64,000 nucleotides of DNA from Micrococcus sp. Its GTDB lineage: Bacteria > Actinomycetota > Actinomycetes > Actinomycetales > Micrococcaceae. A program made the translations under genes and the position numbers. The stretch is taken from the NCBI GenBank assembly GCA_029961105.1, contig JASBVO010000001.1:1-64000 (forward strand), in the 5' to 3' direction. Numbering within the stretch: the first letter of the stretch is position 1; each line of letters opens with the position of its first letter. Below are positions 1-8,650 of this stretch, piece after piece. Under the pieces are notes generated by a model, which was not told the origin of the DNA, did no database searches, and worked only from the letters and a program-made list of their open reading frames with translations.

Positions 1-52
1 GGGGTCAAATTTCAACCGTCGCTAAGGGGTCAGATTTCGACCGTCGTTGACA
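1..52. mobile_element. Terminal end of an IS21-family element (partial)
   Basis: Two imperfect copies of a 21-base unit (GGGGTCA-ATTTC-ACCGTCG) lie at 1-21 and 26-46, a period of 25 bases, and the block closes with TTGACA at 47-52. Read from the other strand this gives TGTCA followed by repeated transposase-binding units, which is the usual terminus of IS21-family (istA/istB) elements. The body of the element lies outside the window to the left. No transposase gene is visible here. The neighbouring open frame runs into this end, so the insertion probably cut a gene. Confidence 0.65.
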
Positions 53-333
53 CCGTTCAGATGCCGTCGCGCGCACGGTTGTCAAACGCATCTTGGGGTT
101 TCGTGATGTTTGACCTATTTCCGCCTGCCCTGCGGCGGTTCTTCGGCATGGGCGTCCTCCTTGCCGTGGTTTTGGGCGTGTATTCGTCGGCAACTTGGCC
201 CGGTCTGCCACCGGAAGATCACCATGGCTCCAGCGCAGCTGGACAACTCGACTCCTCCCCGATCGAAGCACCGGAGCTCGCTCCGACGGCTGATTTCTCT
301 ATCGGCCACGTCAGGATCGAAAGTCATGACTAG
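53..333 (+). pseudogene. Possible 3' remnant of a gene cut by the IS21-type end
   Basis: An open frame runs from inside the insertion-sequence end to a TAG at 331-333. Its only recognisable trait is one hydrophobic stretch (FFGMGVLLAVVLGVYSS) followed by a polar, Pro/Ser-rich tail ending in ESHD. No family was recognised. Its stop overlaps the start of the next gene (ATGACTAG), the same coupling seen between the next three genes, so it was probably the last part of the upstream gene of the same polysaccharide operon. It could also be a short complete protein starting at ATG 61 or 106, or not coding at all. Confidence 0.4.
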
Positions 334-2644
334 TGCCACATTCAGCCTCACCGGTTCACTGCGAGCCCGTCTGCAAGATCCCCTCCGTCGCGGAGCGGAC
401 GCCTTAATCATCGGCACCGCAATCACTTCGGCCCTCGGTTTGATCTTCTGGGTCATTGCCGCGCGGTGGCTGCCAACGACGGCCGTGGGCATCGGCGCCG
501 CTCTTATGTCAACCGTGACCTTGCTAGCCAACTTCTCGACGTTGGGGATGGGCAACGGTTTGCTGCGCTTCCTTCCTGCTGCGGGGGCAGCCACGGGGCG
601 GCTCATCCTGACCTGCTATGCATCATGCGCCGGGGCCGCGATGCTTGCCGCCGGGATATTCCTGATGGGACAGCCGCTGTGGGCAGAGAAGCTCGGTTTC
701 CTGCGCGAGAGCCCCCTGAGCATGGTCGTATTTGCCCTCGGAACCGCAGCCTGGGTGATTTTCGTTCTGCAGGACCAGGCTCTGGTCGGGTTGCGCCACC
801 CCGGCTGGGTTCCGCTGACAAACGTGGCAAGTTCTCTGCTCAAGATCCTGGCCTTACCATTACTGGCCAGTGCCGCTGCGTGGGCGATTTTCGCTGCAAC
901 CATTATCCCGGCTGTACTTGCCGTCATCGTCGTCGGCGCGTTGGTACTGCATTTCGCCCGGAACGTCGCCGCAGCCGATCCGCGTTCAGCCACGGAAGCG
1001 AAAATCTCGATGTCGGCCCTGGTACGGTTCGCTGGACCAGACCACGTGGCGAACCTGATGTGGCTGGCAACGACTGACGTCCTGACACTCATCGTGCTGC
1101 AGGTGGCCGGTGCCGAGGCCAGCGCCCACTGGTACATGGCGAGCACCATCGGATACACGCTTTACCTGATCACCAGCAACGTTGGCAGCGCCTTGATCGC
1201 CGAATCAGCTCACGATCCGAAACATTCCGTGGCCCATGCTCGACGTGCTCTGTTGCACTGCACCCAGCTGGTGGTGCCTGCGGCAGTCATCGGCGTTATG
1301 ACGGCCCCCTTCGCGCTGCGCCTGATCGGTACCGATTACGCGGAAAACGCTACGGCGACGCTGCAGTTGATCCTGATATCGGCCATCCCCCAACTGATTG
1401 TAGGAATCAGCGTGAGCACGGCGCGCGTACGCGGGGACATGAAGACAGTCCTTGGGGTATATGCATTCACCGCGCTCACCACATGGGGGGGAAGCTGGAT
1501 TGGCCTTAAACTGTGGGGCCTCACAGGTATCGGTATCACCATCCTGTTCAGTCAGACCCTTGTGGCCGCATATTTGCTCCTGTCAGAGCGCACCGGATTA
1601 TGGGAAAGACCACACGGGTGGCGCGGCATGCTAAATACAGTGACACGAATTCCCTTAGCGCGACGAACACGGCGTAACGAAAAGCAGGCGCAGCTCTTGC
1701 TGGAGCCGGCTCTCGCGGCGTGCGGGTTGCCTGCCGACCGGACGTCCGCGTTGTTGACCTCGGAATCCGACACGCTGGTCGTCGCTGTGAAGGGAGACGA
1801 CCAGCCCCTGATCCTGAAAATCGCCACGTCGAGGCTCGCCTCCCAGGGCCTAAAACAACACGCTGATACCGTGCGGCGACTTCTCGTGGGACTTGAGCCC
1901 GACGCCGGGGCCCTGCTTCCACGTATAACTCGCCGGGCCCAGCTGCACGGGAATGAGGTCGTCCTCGAGTCGGCCCTGCCCGGCGCGACGGACACGGCCA
2001 CGCCCTGTTCTGATGCTGTGAGTGCGGCCGCGCTTGCTGCCATCGGCCGGGTCCACGAGGCGACGGGCGTGTCGCGCATCGTGGATGAGGGTCTGTTGGA
2101 CCTGTGGATCGATAAGCCGGTGGAAGCAATACGCCGCTCGTACCGGCGCCCCGGAACCGCGCGCAACCTAGAGCGTTTTGCGCGGGAACTCCGAAGGGGA
2201 CTAGGTGGGCGTCGGATGCAAACGGCGTTGGTACACGGCGACTATTGGGGGGGCAACGTGCTCACAACAATCACGCCTGAGGGCCCGAGGATCAGCGGCA
2301 TCATTGATTGGGAAAACGCTATACCCTCGGGGATTCCGGATACTGATCTCGTGCATTGGTGGCTTACGAACCAACCCGGAGAACTCGGTGCCATCGTTCT
2401 GGAGGCCCTGGCTTGTCCCGAGGCTGTTCGTTCGGGATTATCCAGCCTCGGCGCGACGCTGGCCAACGCAGACGTGGAGACCGAACACATCATACTGCTG
2501 ACGTGGCTGTGGCACGTTTCGGCAGGTTTGAGCCGGGCATCGACCAATAAGGTGGGCCTCATATGGGTCGCACGGAACGTTTCCCCCGTGGTCCATCTGT
2601 TCGACGGAAAAAAGTCCAAGTCGCCGAAGGGAACGCCGCAATGA
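326..2644 (+). CDS. Polysaccharide flippase fused to an APH-type phosphotransferase
   Basis: The product has 772 residues. Residues about 20-430 form a hydrophobic multi-pass membrane domain of the Wzx/MATE-like flippase type, which moves lipid-linked oligosaccharides across the membrane. Residues about 450-770 are a soluble aminoglycoside-phosphotransferase-like kinase fold. The kinase motifs are visible: a lysine in LILKIA, HGDYWGGN with H637, D639 and N644, and IIDWE with D661. The start chosen is ATG 326, overlapping the upstream stop; an in-frame start at 110 would add 72 residues that lack family character. The stop overlaps the next ATG by 4 bases, so the genes are co-translated. The fusion suggests that the kinase domain phosphorylates a sugar, lipid carrier or membrane partner linked to export. 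The substrate cannot be read from the sequence, and antibiotic resistance is unlikely. Confidence 0.8.
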   Translation: MTSATFSLTGSLRARLQDPLRRGADALIIGTAITSALGLIFWVIAARWLPTTAVGIGAALMSTVTLLANFSTLGMGNGLLRFLPAAGAATGRLILTCYASCAGAAMLAAGIFLMGQPLWAEKLGFLRESPLSMVVFALGTAAWVIFVLQDQALVGLRHPGWVPLTNVASSLLKILALPLLASAAAWAIFAATIIPAVLAVIVVGALVLHFARNVAAADPRSATEAKISMSALVRFAGPDHVANLMWLATTDVLTLIVLQVAGAEASAHWYMASTIGYTLYLITSNVGSALIAESAHDPKHSVAHARRALLHCTQLVVPAAVIGVMTAPFALRLIGTDYAENATATLQLILISAIPQLIVGISVSTARVRGDMKTVLGVYAFTALTTWGGSWIGLKLWGLTGIGITILFSQTLVAAYLLLSERTGLWERPHGWRGMLNTVTRIPLARRTRRNEKQAQLLLEPALAACGLPADRTSALLTSESDTLVVAVKGDDQPLILKIATSRLASQGLKQHADTVRRLLVGLEPDAGALLPRITRRAQLHGNEVVLESALPGATDTATPCSDAVSAAALAAIGRVHEATGVSRIVDEGLLDLWIDKPVEAIRRSYRRPGTARNLERFARELRRGLGGRRMQTALVHGDYWGGNVLTTITPEGPRISGIIDWENAIPSGIPDTDLVHWWLTNQPGELGAIVLEALACPEAVRSGLSSLGATLANADVETEHIILLTWLWHVSAGLSRASTNKVGLIWVARNVSPVVHLFDGKKSKSPKGTPQ

Positions 2645-4428
2645 AGGCGCCAGTCGAACAAAGTACGACCGTGCAGACGCCCGCATTGGATTCCCCGTTG
2701 CATGTGGTCGCCAAGGCACGTACCTCCGCATCCCTGCCGCGGCCGAGCGGTCGAGCTCTTTCGCGTCGCAACTTGGTGTTCCTCGTAGTCCCCTTTGCGG
2801 CCGTGCTTCTGTGGATCTTGGGATTTCTGGGAGCCGATCCTCGGAATATGGGCCAACTGGGCTTACTGTCCTTGTTTAACGTGGCCATCGTTAGCGGCCT
2901 CGTGCTCCTCATCGGCGGTTTCCTTTACAGTCTTTACCGGACCCGTCCGGGATGGGTTCTTGGCACCTACCTCGTCACCTACATTGCTCTGATTCATGGC
3001 ACGCCGCCGCTGCTATACGGCACTCTTCGCTATGCCTGGGCATACAAGCACGTTGGCATCGTTGATTACATTCTTCGCACCGGCTCTGTGGATACCAGCA
3101 TCGACGTCGGGCAGATCTATCACAACTGGCCGGGCTTCTTCGCGGGCAGTGCCCTGCTGACTTCATTGGCCGGACAACCAGACGCTCTCCAGATCGCTGG
3201 CTGGGCGCCCTTGGCATTCAACCTTATGAACCTGCTGGTCCTGCGCTACGTTTTCCGCGGTATGACCCGTAACCGGTCCCTGGTCTGGCTCGCGTTGTTG
3301 TTCTTCTTCCTGATCAACTGGGTAGGACAGGATTACTTCTCCCCGCAGGCGCTGGCCTTCGTACTGTACCTGGGACTGATCGGGCTACTGATCCGGCAGT
3401 CAACCCATAGCACTTACCTCGTACCCTTTACCGTAATAGTCGCGACGCTCGCTGTCAGTCACCAAATCACGCCCTTGATGATGCTCTTCGCCGTCAGCGC
3501 CTTGGTCGCAACTCGCCGCGCCCGGGGCTGGTATCTCCCGCTTGTCGCGTTTGCCATCGTGGCGGCATGGGCTTTGACAGGTGCACGCGACTACACGCTG
3601 ACGAACCTGCAGGAGCTGGTCACGGAATTCGGAGACCCAGTGGGCAACGCCGATCAAACCCTCGACAAAGCGGCGGCATTCAGCGGCGCAGAGTGGCAGG
3701 TGGTATGGGGCGGGCGTTTCACCGTGATCGGGGCCTCAGCCGTCGCGCTCCTGGGACTTGGACGTCGGAGTCGCTCGCGAGATCTGCGGGTGATCGCAAC
3801 AGTGCTCATGATCCTGCCGACCCTGCTGGTCCTAACGACCGGCTTTGGTGGAGAGGTCCTCTTCCGCGCCTTTCTATTCGCGGCGCCGTTCATCGCCTTC
3901 CTCGCGGCTGACGCCTGCCTACCCCGAAGTTCTCCTGGCTTTCCCCTAGTCAGTCTGTTCACTGCTGCCGTCACTGCTGTCCTGGTCGTACCGGGATTTC
4001 TCCTTGGTTACTACGGTAAGGAACGACAGAACTACTTCACGCCTGCAGAGGTACAAACGGCAGCTTGGCTGGGTGCCCACGCACAACCGGGATCATTGCT
4101 CGTAGAGGGCAGCACCAATTATCCGACGCGCTTTCTCGATTACGAAAAGTTCACTTATGTTCCCATGAACCGCGAACCAGGAGATACAACCATGGAACTG
4201 CTGGCAGACCCTGCCGGGAAATTGGCGGAGTGGCTCAACAACCCGCAATATACCGATGCCTATGTACTCCTCAGCCGGGGACAGTTCCCAGCGGTGGACA
4301 CCTTGTCGATGCCGGAGGGAAGCCTTGAGCAGATCGAGTTCGCGCTGCGCCAAAGCAAAAGTTTCCGCATCGCCTTTGAAACACCCGACGCCGTTGTGTT
4401 CACTCTGTCAGAACCAGGGCCGAAATGA
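2641..4428 (+). CDS. Large polytopic membrane protein, putative GT-C-like transferase or polysaccharide polymerase
   Basis: The product has 595 residues with about a dozen hydrophobic segments between residues 40 and 450, then a soluble C-terminal domain of about 120 residues ending in a normal stop. The first external loop carries GQIYHNWPGFF, and another loop carries GQDYFSPQALAF. These features resemble membrane glycosyltransferases of the GT-C type and O-antigen-polymerase-like proteins, but no catalytic residue can be named with certainty. ATG 2641 is preferred over an earlier frame start at 2563 because it gives the ATGA overlap with the flippase gene. The next gene again begins at an ATGA overlap. 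The position between a flippase and another membrane protein supports a role in assembling a surface glycan. Confidence 0.6.
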   Translation: MKAPVEQSTTVQTPALDSPLHVVAKARTSASLPRPSGRALSRRNLVFLVVPFAAVLLWILGFLGADPRNMGQLGLLSLFNVAIVSGLVLLIGGFLYSLYRTRPGWVLGTYLVTYIALIHGTPPLLYGTLRYAWAYKHVGIVDYILRTGSVDTSIDVGQIYHNWPGFFAGSALLTSLAGQPDALQIAGWAPLAFNLMNLLVLRYVFRGMTRNRSLVWLALLFFFLINWVGQDYFSPQALAFVLYLGLIGLLIRQSTHSTYLVPFTVIVATLAVSHQITPLMMLFAVSALVATRRARGWYLPLVAFAIVAAWALTGARDYTLTNLQELVTEFGDPVGNADQTLDKAAAFSGAEWQVVWGGRFTVIGASAVALLGLGRRSRSRDLRVIATVLMILPTLLVLTTGFGGEVLFRAFLFAAPFIAFLAADACLPRSSPGFPLVSLFTAAVTAVLVVPGFLLGYYGKERQNYFTPAEVQTAAWLGAHAQPGSLLVEGSTNYPTRFLDYEKFTYVPMNREPGDTTMELLADPAGKLAEWLNNPQYTDAYVLLSRGQFPAVDTLSMPEGSLEQIEFALRQSKSFRIAFETPDAVVFTLSEPGPK

Positions 4429-4814
4429 TGCGGAGACGAAACGCTTGGACCTCGGCAGCCGCGGTCGCGGTTTTCGCCTTGCTTTTCATTCTTGCTGTTG
4501 CCGTGACTGAAATACGGCTGACTTTCATGACTGCCTTCTGCCTACTGGTGCCAGGCTACGGGTGGGCTCGTCGAATGCAACTCAAGGATCGCGGTGACAC
4601 ACTGGCGTTGACTGTCGTTCTCAGTTTGGGCGCTTCAGTCCTGGTGGGGACCGCGCTAGCTGTTAGCGGTTGGTGGTCGCCTCTCGCAGGACTGGCTATC
4701 CTCGTTCTCATCACGATAGGAGGGTTCATGCCCTTACCCGGCGTTGCGCCCTTTCGAAAGGGTTTTAGATCCCGTTTCGCTCAGCGTCCCGGCCAGCAGA
4801 AGTACCTCCAATGA
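4425..4814 (+). CDS. Small membrane protein, DUF1616-like
   Basis: The product has 129 residues with an Arg-rich start (MMRRRNAW) and three hydrophobic segments at about residues 10-30, 33-45 and 60-100. The motif FCLLVPGYGWARR after the second segment is like the N-terminal part of DUF1616 membrane proteins found in archaeal and actinobacterial polysaccharide loci. Those proteins are usually longer (about 300 residues), so this may be a shortened version ending in a basic tail. It starts at an ATGA overlap with the upstream gene and is followed directly by a hairpin, so it is the last gene of the operon. Function unknown. Confidence 0.55.
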   Translation: MMRRRNAWTSAAAVAVFALLFILAVAVTEIRLTFMTAFCLLVPGYGWARRMQLKDRGDTLALTVVLSLGASVLVGTALAVSGWWSPLAGLAILVLITIGGFMPLPGVAPFRKGFRSRFAQRPGQQKYLQ

Positions 4815-4815
4815 A

Positions 4816-4842
4816 GAGCTCCACTGGTTTCCAATGGAGCTC
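4816..4842 (+). terminator. Hairpin after the flippase operon
   Basis: A perfect 8-base stem (GAGCTCCA / TGGAGCTC) with an 11-base loop begins one base after the stop of the small membrane protein gene. No T-run follows, so it would be a weak or factor-assisted terminator. The following 270 bases to the insertion-sequence remnant contain no gene that can be supported. Confidence 0.45.
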
Positions 4843-5109
4843 CCGCACCGTCAGAATAGCGTCATAGCCAACGATGAGGCTCGCTCTCTGACAGGTGCAG
4901 TTGGGTCTCGCGTGCCGGGAATACATAGAGCGTGGCGCTTTTTCACGTTCATTATGCCTCGATCCACCGACCCGTTTAGAAAGCACGCAGTGCTTATTAA
5001 AAATTTGGAGTGAGCTGTCTGTGGGTGCTGTCAGAGGGCTGACCTCGCTGCCGGTAGCTGTTCCACGTTGGTTCCCGGTGAACCCGTGGTGCGGCTGGCG
5101 GTCGGTTGT

Positions 5110-6000
5110 TCAGACTAGTTCTGGTGGGTCGTTCACCTTGGTGAAAAGGTCCTTCCAGGATGTTTGCGAGGGCCAGGATTTGGGGAGGTGCAATCGAATT
5201 CTTCGGGCGCTGGAGATGATGCGGGCCGGGGCGTTGATGAGTTTCGCGGGGATTGTTGCCTGGCTTCGTGAACCTCCCTGCGGCGATCAGTCCATCGGTG
5301 TGCGTGACGTTGTAGACCCTCACGGCCAGCAACAGCCAGGCGGAGTTTGCCCCGAAGCGCCTGGAGGGCCGGTGCGCCAGGGCGCTGTTCCTCAGGTCGG
5401 CGTTGACCTGCTCGATGATCGCGTGCTTGCGGTGGACCTTGTCCGCGGCCACGGTGTGGAGGTTCCCGCTTTGACGGTGGTGAAGAATGCGTGGAACCGG
5501 TACGCGTCGAAGAGGGTGCCCTGCCCGTCGGTGGCGTTCAAGTTCAGTTCGGAGATCCGGTGCCCCACCAGCCGGGCGGTGACCTGCTTGCTCTTCTTGG
5601 GGGAGGAGAACGCGGTGAAGGACGTTTCGGCGACCTCGGCGGCGGGGGGCTACATGCCGGCGACCTCGTCGAAGGCGGCGTCGGTGCAATCGATGCTCTT
5701 TCGCGCGTCGGCGGGGATGGAGGCGATGTGTGTGTGATCGACTATTCGTGGGCCGGTTCACGGCCGGATTCATGCGCACGGTCACCAAGACACCGGTCCA
5801 GAGCCGGCCAAAGCGGTCGAGACTGCGGCGGGTCCGGAGCAGGCCGAATCGAAGCGGCAGAGCGCCGGCGGACCGCCGAGTACGCAGCCCAGTGAGGCTT
5901 GGGCACCGATGACCAGGTGTCCGGCTCCCAGGGCCGAATTCGCCATCGGACCAACGCTGGAATTACTGAACTGGTGTTCCCATAGTGCCCATGCCACGGT
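5110..6000 (-). pseudogene. Degenerate IS1380-family transposase (N-terminus missing, frameshifted)
   Basis: Reading leftward, pieces in alternating frames line up with an actinobacterial IS1380 transposase. They are a middle part around 5997-5790 (GAGHLV...CRFDSACSG), then SVTVRMNPAV-like residues, IDCTDAAFDEVAG and ETSFTAFSSPKKSKQVTARLV near 5600-5700. After a frameshift comes HAIIEQVNADLRNSALAHRP with NSAWLLLAV near 5300-5420. After another frameshift comes ATIPAKLINAPARI ending KVNDPPELV at the TGA at 5112-5110. At least two or three frameshifts and the missing N-terminus show that it is dead. No clear terminal repeats were found. Confidence 0.8.
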
Positions 6001-6089
6001 GTAGGAAGTCTGTTTGTCGGGGCCCGCCCAAGCCTATGTGGCGTTGGCAGGACATGGCGGGACGCGTTCGCCGGAGCTAGCATCGGAAC

Positions 6090-6980
6090 ATGAGACCGAG
6101 GAGGGTATTCCGCTGGGGGACCGTCGCCGGACTCCTCATCTTTGGCTTGTTGTTGGCAGGAAGTTCCTTCCCTCCCATCGGCACGTCGCCAGGAAACGTC
6201 CAGGTACGGTCAGCGGGTGACCCAGAAGTTGAGAGCCAACCTGGTGCGAACTCGAAGCAAGAAATCCTGCTGGACGATGGCTTCGATGGGACTACGCTCG
6301 AAGCCTCTACTTGGAATACATGTCATTGGTGGCAGGACCGCGGTTGCACGATCGCCACCAACAATGAGCTCGAATGGTACCTTCCTCAGCAGGTAAAGGT
6401 TTTCGATGGGACTCTACACATGGCTGCCGAGCGCAGCGAGATCTCGGCCTCCAACGGCAGCGATTATCCCTTCGCCTCCGGCATGGTGACAACTGGACCA
6501 CCAGCCCATGACATGCCGTCCAAACTTGAATTCACTTACGGGAAAGTCGAGGTCAGGTTTCAGATCCCTTCGGGCCGCGGCCTTTGGCCAGCAATCTGGC
6601 TCCTTCCTGCAAGCGAAGACTCGCGGCCGGAGATAGACATGTTAGAAGTAACCGGTGACGCTACGGGCCGCCTGATGATGCATTTGCATCCAAAAAGCAG
6701 GTCAGAGCCATCCATTGGGAAGGATTACGTCCTCCCGGAAGGGGGCTCCCTGGCTGGCAGTTGGCACACCATCTCCCTGGACTGGTCTCCCAACAAATTG
6801 ACCTACCTACTCGACGGAAAGCAAGTATGGCAAGTAGTTGGTGAGCAGGTGCCGGACGAGCCGATGTACTTGGTAATGAACCTGGCCGTCGGGGGAGACT
6901 ATCCGGGGAGTCCGGATGAGAGCACCACGTTCCCTGCGGTTTTCAAGATTGATCGTGTCCGGATTCTAAGCAATAGCTGA
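6090..6980 (+). CDS. Secreted glycoside hydrolase family 16 protein
   Basis: The product has 296 residues. An N-terminal signal peptide or signal anchor (basic start, hydrophobic residues about 10-26) is followed by a GH16 beta-sandwich. The catalytic ExDxxE motif is intact as E181-I-D183-M-L-E186 (nucleophile E181, acid/base E186). Other family marks are GRGLWPAIWLLP before it and MYLVMNLAVGG, GSPD and FKIDRVRI at the end. GH16 enzymes cut or rearrange beta-1,3- and beta-1,4-glucans, carrageenans, agars and similar polymers; the exact substrate is not readable. It stands alone between two insertion-sequence remnants and galE, and is probably a glycan-processing enzyme of the same surface-polysaccharide region. 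The start is ATG 6090 with a weak upstream CGGA. Confidence 0.85.
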   Translation: MRPRRVFRWGTVAGLLIFGLLLAGSSFPPIGTSPGNVQVRSAGDPEVESQPGANSKQEILLDDGFDGTTLEASTWNTCHWWQDRGCTIATNNELEWYLPQQVKVFDGTLHMAAERSEISASNGSDYPFASGMVTTGPPAHDMPSKLEFTYGKVEVRFQIPSGRGLWPAIWLLPASEDSRPEIDMLEVTGDATGRLMMHLHPKSRSEPSIGKDYVLPEGGSLAGSWHTISLDWSPNKLTYLLDGKQVWQVVGEQVPDEPMYLVMNLAVGGDYPGSPDESTTFPAVFKIDRVRILSNS

Positions 6981-7374
6981 CTATAGAATGAGGAGTAACA
7001 CCTGTTTGTTATCTACCATTCTAAGGTGATCTTTTTAAAAACTAGCAAGACAACTGCACGAGCGATCGCGAACACTACAAGCCAAAGCTCATATGGTCCT
7101 TAGGGTGACTAAGCCTTGCCTTGCCTCTCTGACAGAAAACTCCTACTCGATTAGGACTGCTCGGAGGGGAAAAGGAATATGGTGTCGCGTTAGGCTTAAG
7201 AAAGTGGACGCTCCGTCATCTCTAGTCAAGCGTGAACAGGAGCGATAGCAAGAATACCTGTCGTCCTCACGGCATCGATGCTGCATGACCGTAGCGTCGG
7301 CCCGCTCTGCGCTCTTGCGGCTTGGTTTGCCGCCTCGGTCCACTTTTCTATTTGACTCGGAAATTCTGGCACCC
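6981..7374. other. AT-rich gap between convergent GH16 and galE
   Basis: No gene is supported here. The first part is unusually A/T-rich for this genome. It contains an inverted repeat TAGAATG (6984-6990) / CATTCTA (7017-7023) followed by CTTTTTAAAAA near 7030-7040, which could serve as a terminator for GH16. The rest looks like decayed sequence. Confidence 0.4.
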
Positions 7375-8385
7375 TCACTCGTACCCCTCAGGATTCTGAG
7401 ACTGCCAGTGCCAGAGGTCGGCAACCATGTCATCCAGCTCATACTTCGCCGACCATCCAATATCGCGGGCAATCCGACTGACGTTTGCGAACGATACGGC
7501 GACGTCTCCCGCTCGTCGTGGAACGATCTTTGTTGGCACAGATTTGCCGGTAACCTCCTGGAATCGGGATACCATTTCGAGCACGGAGACACCCGAACCT
7601 CTTCCAACATTCCATGTCTCGAAGCCGGAGTTTTCTGCCTTGTACTCCATCACCTTGACGTGGGCGTCAGCCAGATCCATAACGTGGATGTAATCCCGGA
7701 TTCCGGTCCCATCGGCTGTTGAGTAGTCATCTCCATAGACACTGAGTTCAGGATAGGTGCCAGCGGCAACCCGCGCGACGTACGGCATCAGGTTCGCCGG
7801 CGTCCCTCGGGGATCTTCGCCGATTACTCCCGAAGGATGGGCGCCCACGGGATTGAAGTATCGAAGTACGCCCACGGACAATGCGGGATTAGCCGCATTC
7901 AGATCTCTAAGTACGGATTCGGCGTACAGCTTGCTACGACCATAAGGGTTGGTGGGTTCTGTAGCAGCTCCCTCGTCAACCGGCATTGACGCGGACTCTC
8001 CGTAAACTGTCGCAGAGGAGCTGAATAGGACGACGGCCACATTCCCCTGAAGTGCAGCTCGCGCAACGTTCAAGGTGCCGCCCAGGTTGGTCTCGTAGTA
8101 TTTGTCCGGAAAGCGGACCGATTCGGCAACTGACTTCAAACCGGCAAAGTGAATTACCGCTTCGGGAGATGTTTCAGCAATTACCGCGTCTATACGCGTC
8201 TTCGATCTTACGTCCCCTTCAAGCACATCAATGTGTGTGTCCGTTAATTGAGATACGCGCTTAATCGATTCAATGCTGGAATTGCTGACGTTGTCCACCA
8301 CGACGACTTCATGTCCCTCTTCGACCAAACGCAGACATGTATGAGATCCGATATATCCGGTTCCACCGGTGACGAGTACCTTCAC
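7375..8385 (-). CDS. galE: UDP-glucose 4-epimerase
   Basis: This enzyme interconverts UDP-glucose and UDP-galactose (Leloir pathway) and feeds galactose into surface glycans. The product has 336 residues, normal for GalE. The NAD-binding GGTGYIGSH motif is at the very N-terminus. It is followed by HFAGLKSVAES, SSSATVYG with the catalytic serine region, the catalytic YGRSK tyrosine/lysine pair, and RYFNPVGAHPSG. The start chosen is GTG 8385, giving MKVLVTGG as in the family; longer in-frame starts up to 8472 add residues without homology character. It is transcribed toward GH16 and is the only clear nucleotide-sugar gene in the region. The 265 bases upstream hold no gene. The gene is probably horizontally acquired with the cluster. 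Confidence 0.93.
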   Translation of the reverse strand: MKVLVTGGTGYIGSHTCLRLVEEGHEVVVVDNVSNSSIESIKRVSQLTDTHIDVLEGDVRSKTRIDAVIAETSPEAVIHFAGLKSVAESVRFPDKYYETNLGGTLNVARAALQGNVAVVLFSSSATVYGESASMPVDEGAATEPTNPYGRSKLYAESVLRDLNAANPALSVGVLRYFNPVGAHPSGVIGEDPRGTPANLMPYVARVAAGTYPELSVYGDDYSTADGTGIRDYIHVMDLADAHVKVMEYKAENSGFETWNVGRGSGVSVLEMVSRFQEVTGKSVPTKIVPRRAGDVAVSFANVSRIARDIGWSAKYELDDMVADLWHWQSQNPEGYE

Positions 8386-8650
8386 ACCGACCACGATATC
8401 CGGAGCGGGACTTAGCTTCATCCCCTCGGACCGTTTCACTGGTTCTCCATGCGGTTCGCGGACAATGCGCACAGCTTCGCCCGTGCTGACGAACGTTTAC
8501 GGCCGACACCGAACCTCCTCAGCAAAGTGATGCGCAGTTTGACCCGAGTCGTGCCACGTTGGCCTGATTTCCCCTTCCAAGGGCCCGGGCTGGTTGACCT
8601 TCCGGGGTTCGGAGAATCCGACGCTAATTGGGTGCTTGTCGCCTGCTGCG

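Noticed and set aside
110-325. 72-residue N-terminal extension of the flippase fusion
   Set aside because: The residues are not membrane- or family-like, and ATG 326 gives the same start/stop overlap used by the following genes.
2200-2320. Aminoglycoside resistance from the APH-like domain
   Set aside because: The domain is fused to a glycan flippase in a polysaccharide operon; homology to the kinase fold alone does not support resistance.
8386-8472. Longer start for GalE
   Set aside because: The extension lies before the nucleotide-binding GGTGYIGSH motif, which in GalE begins within the first ten residues.
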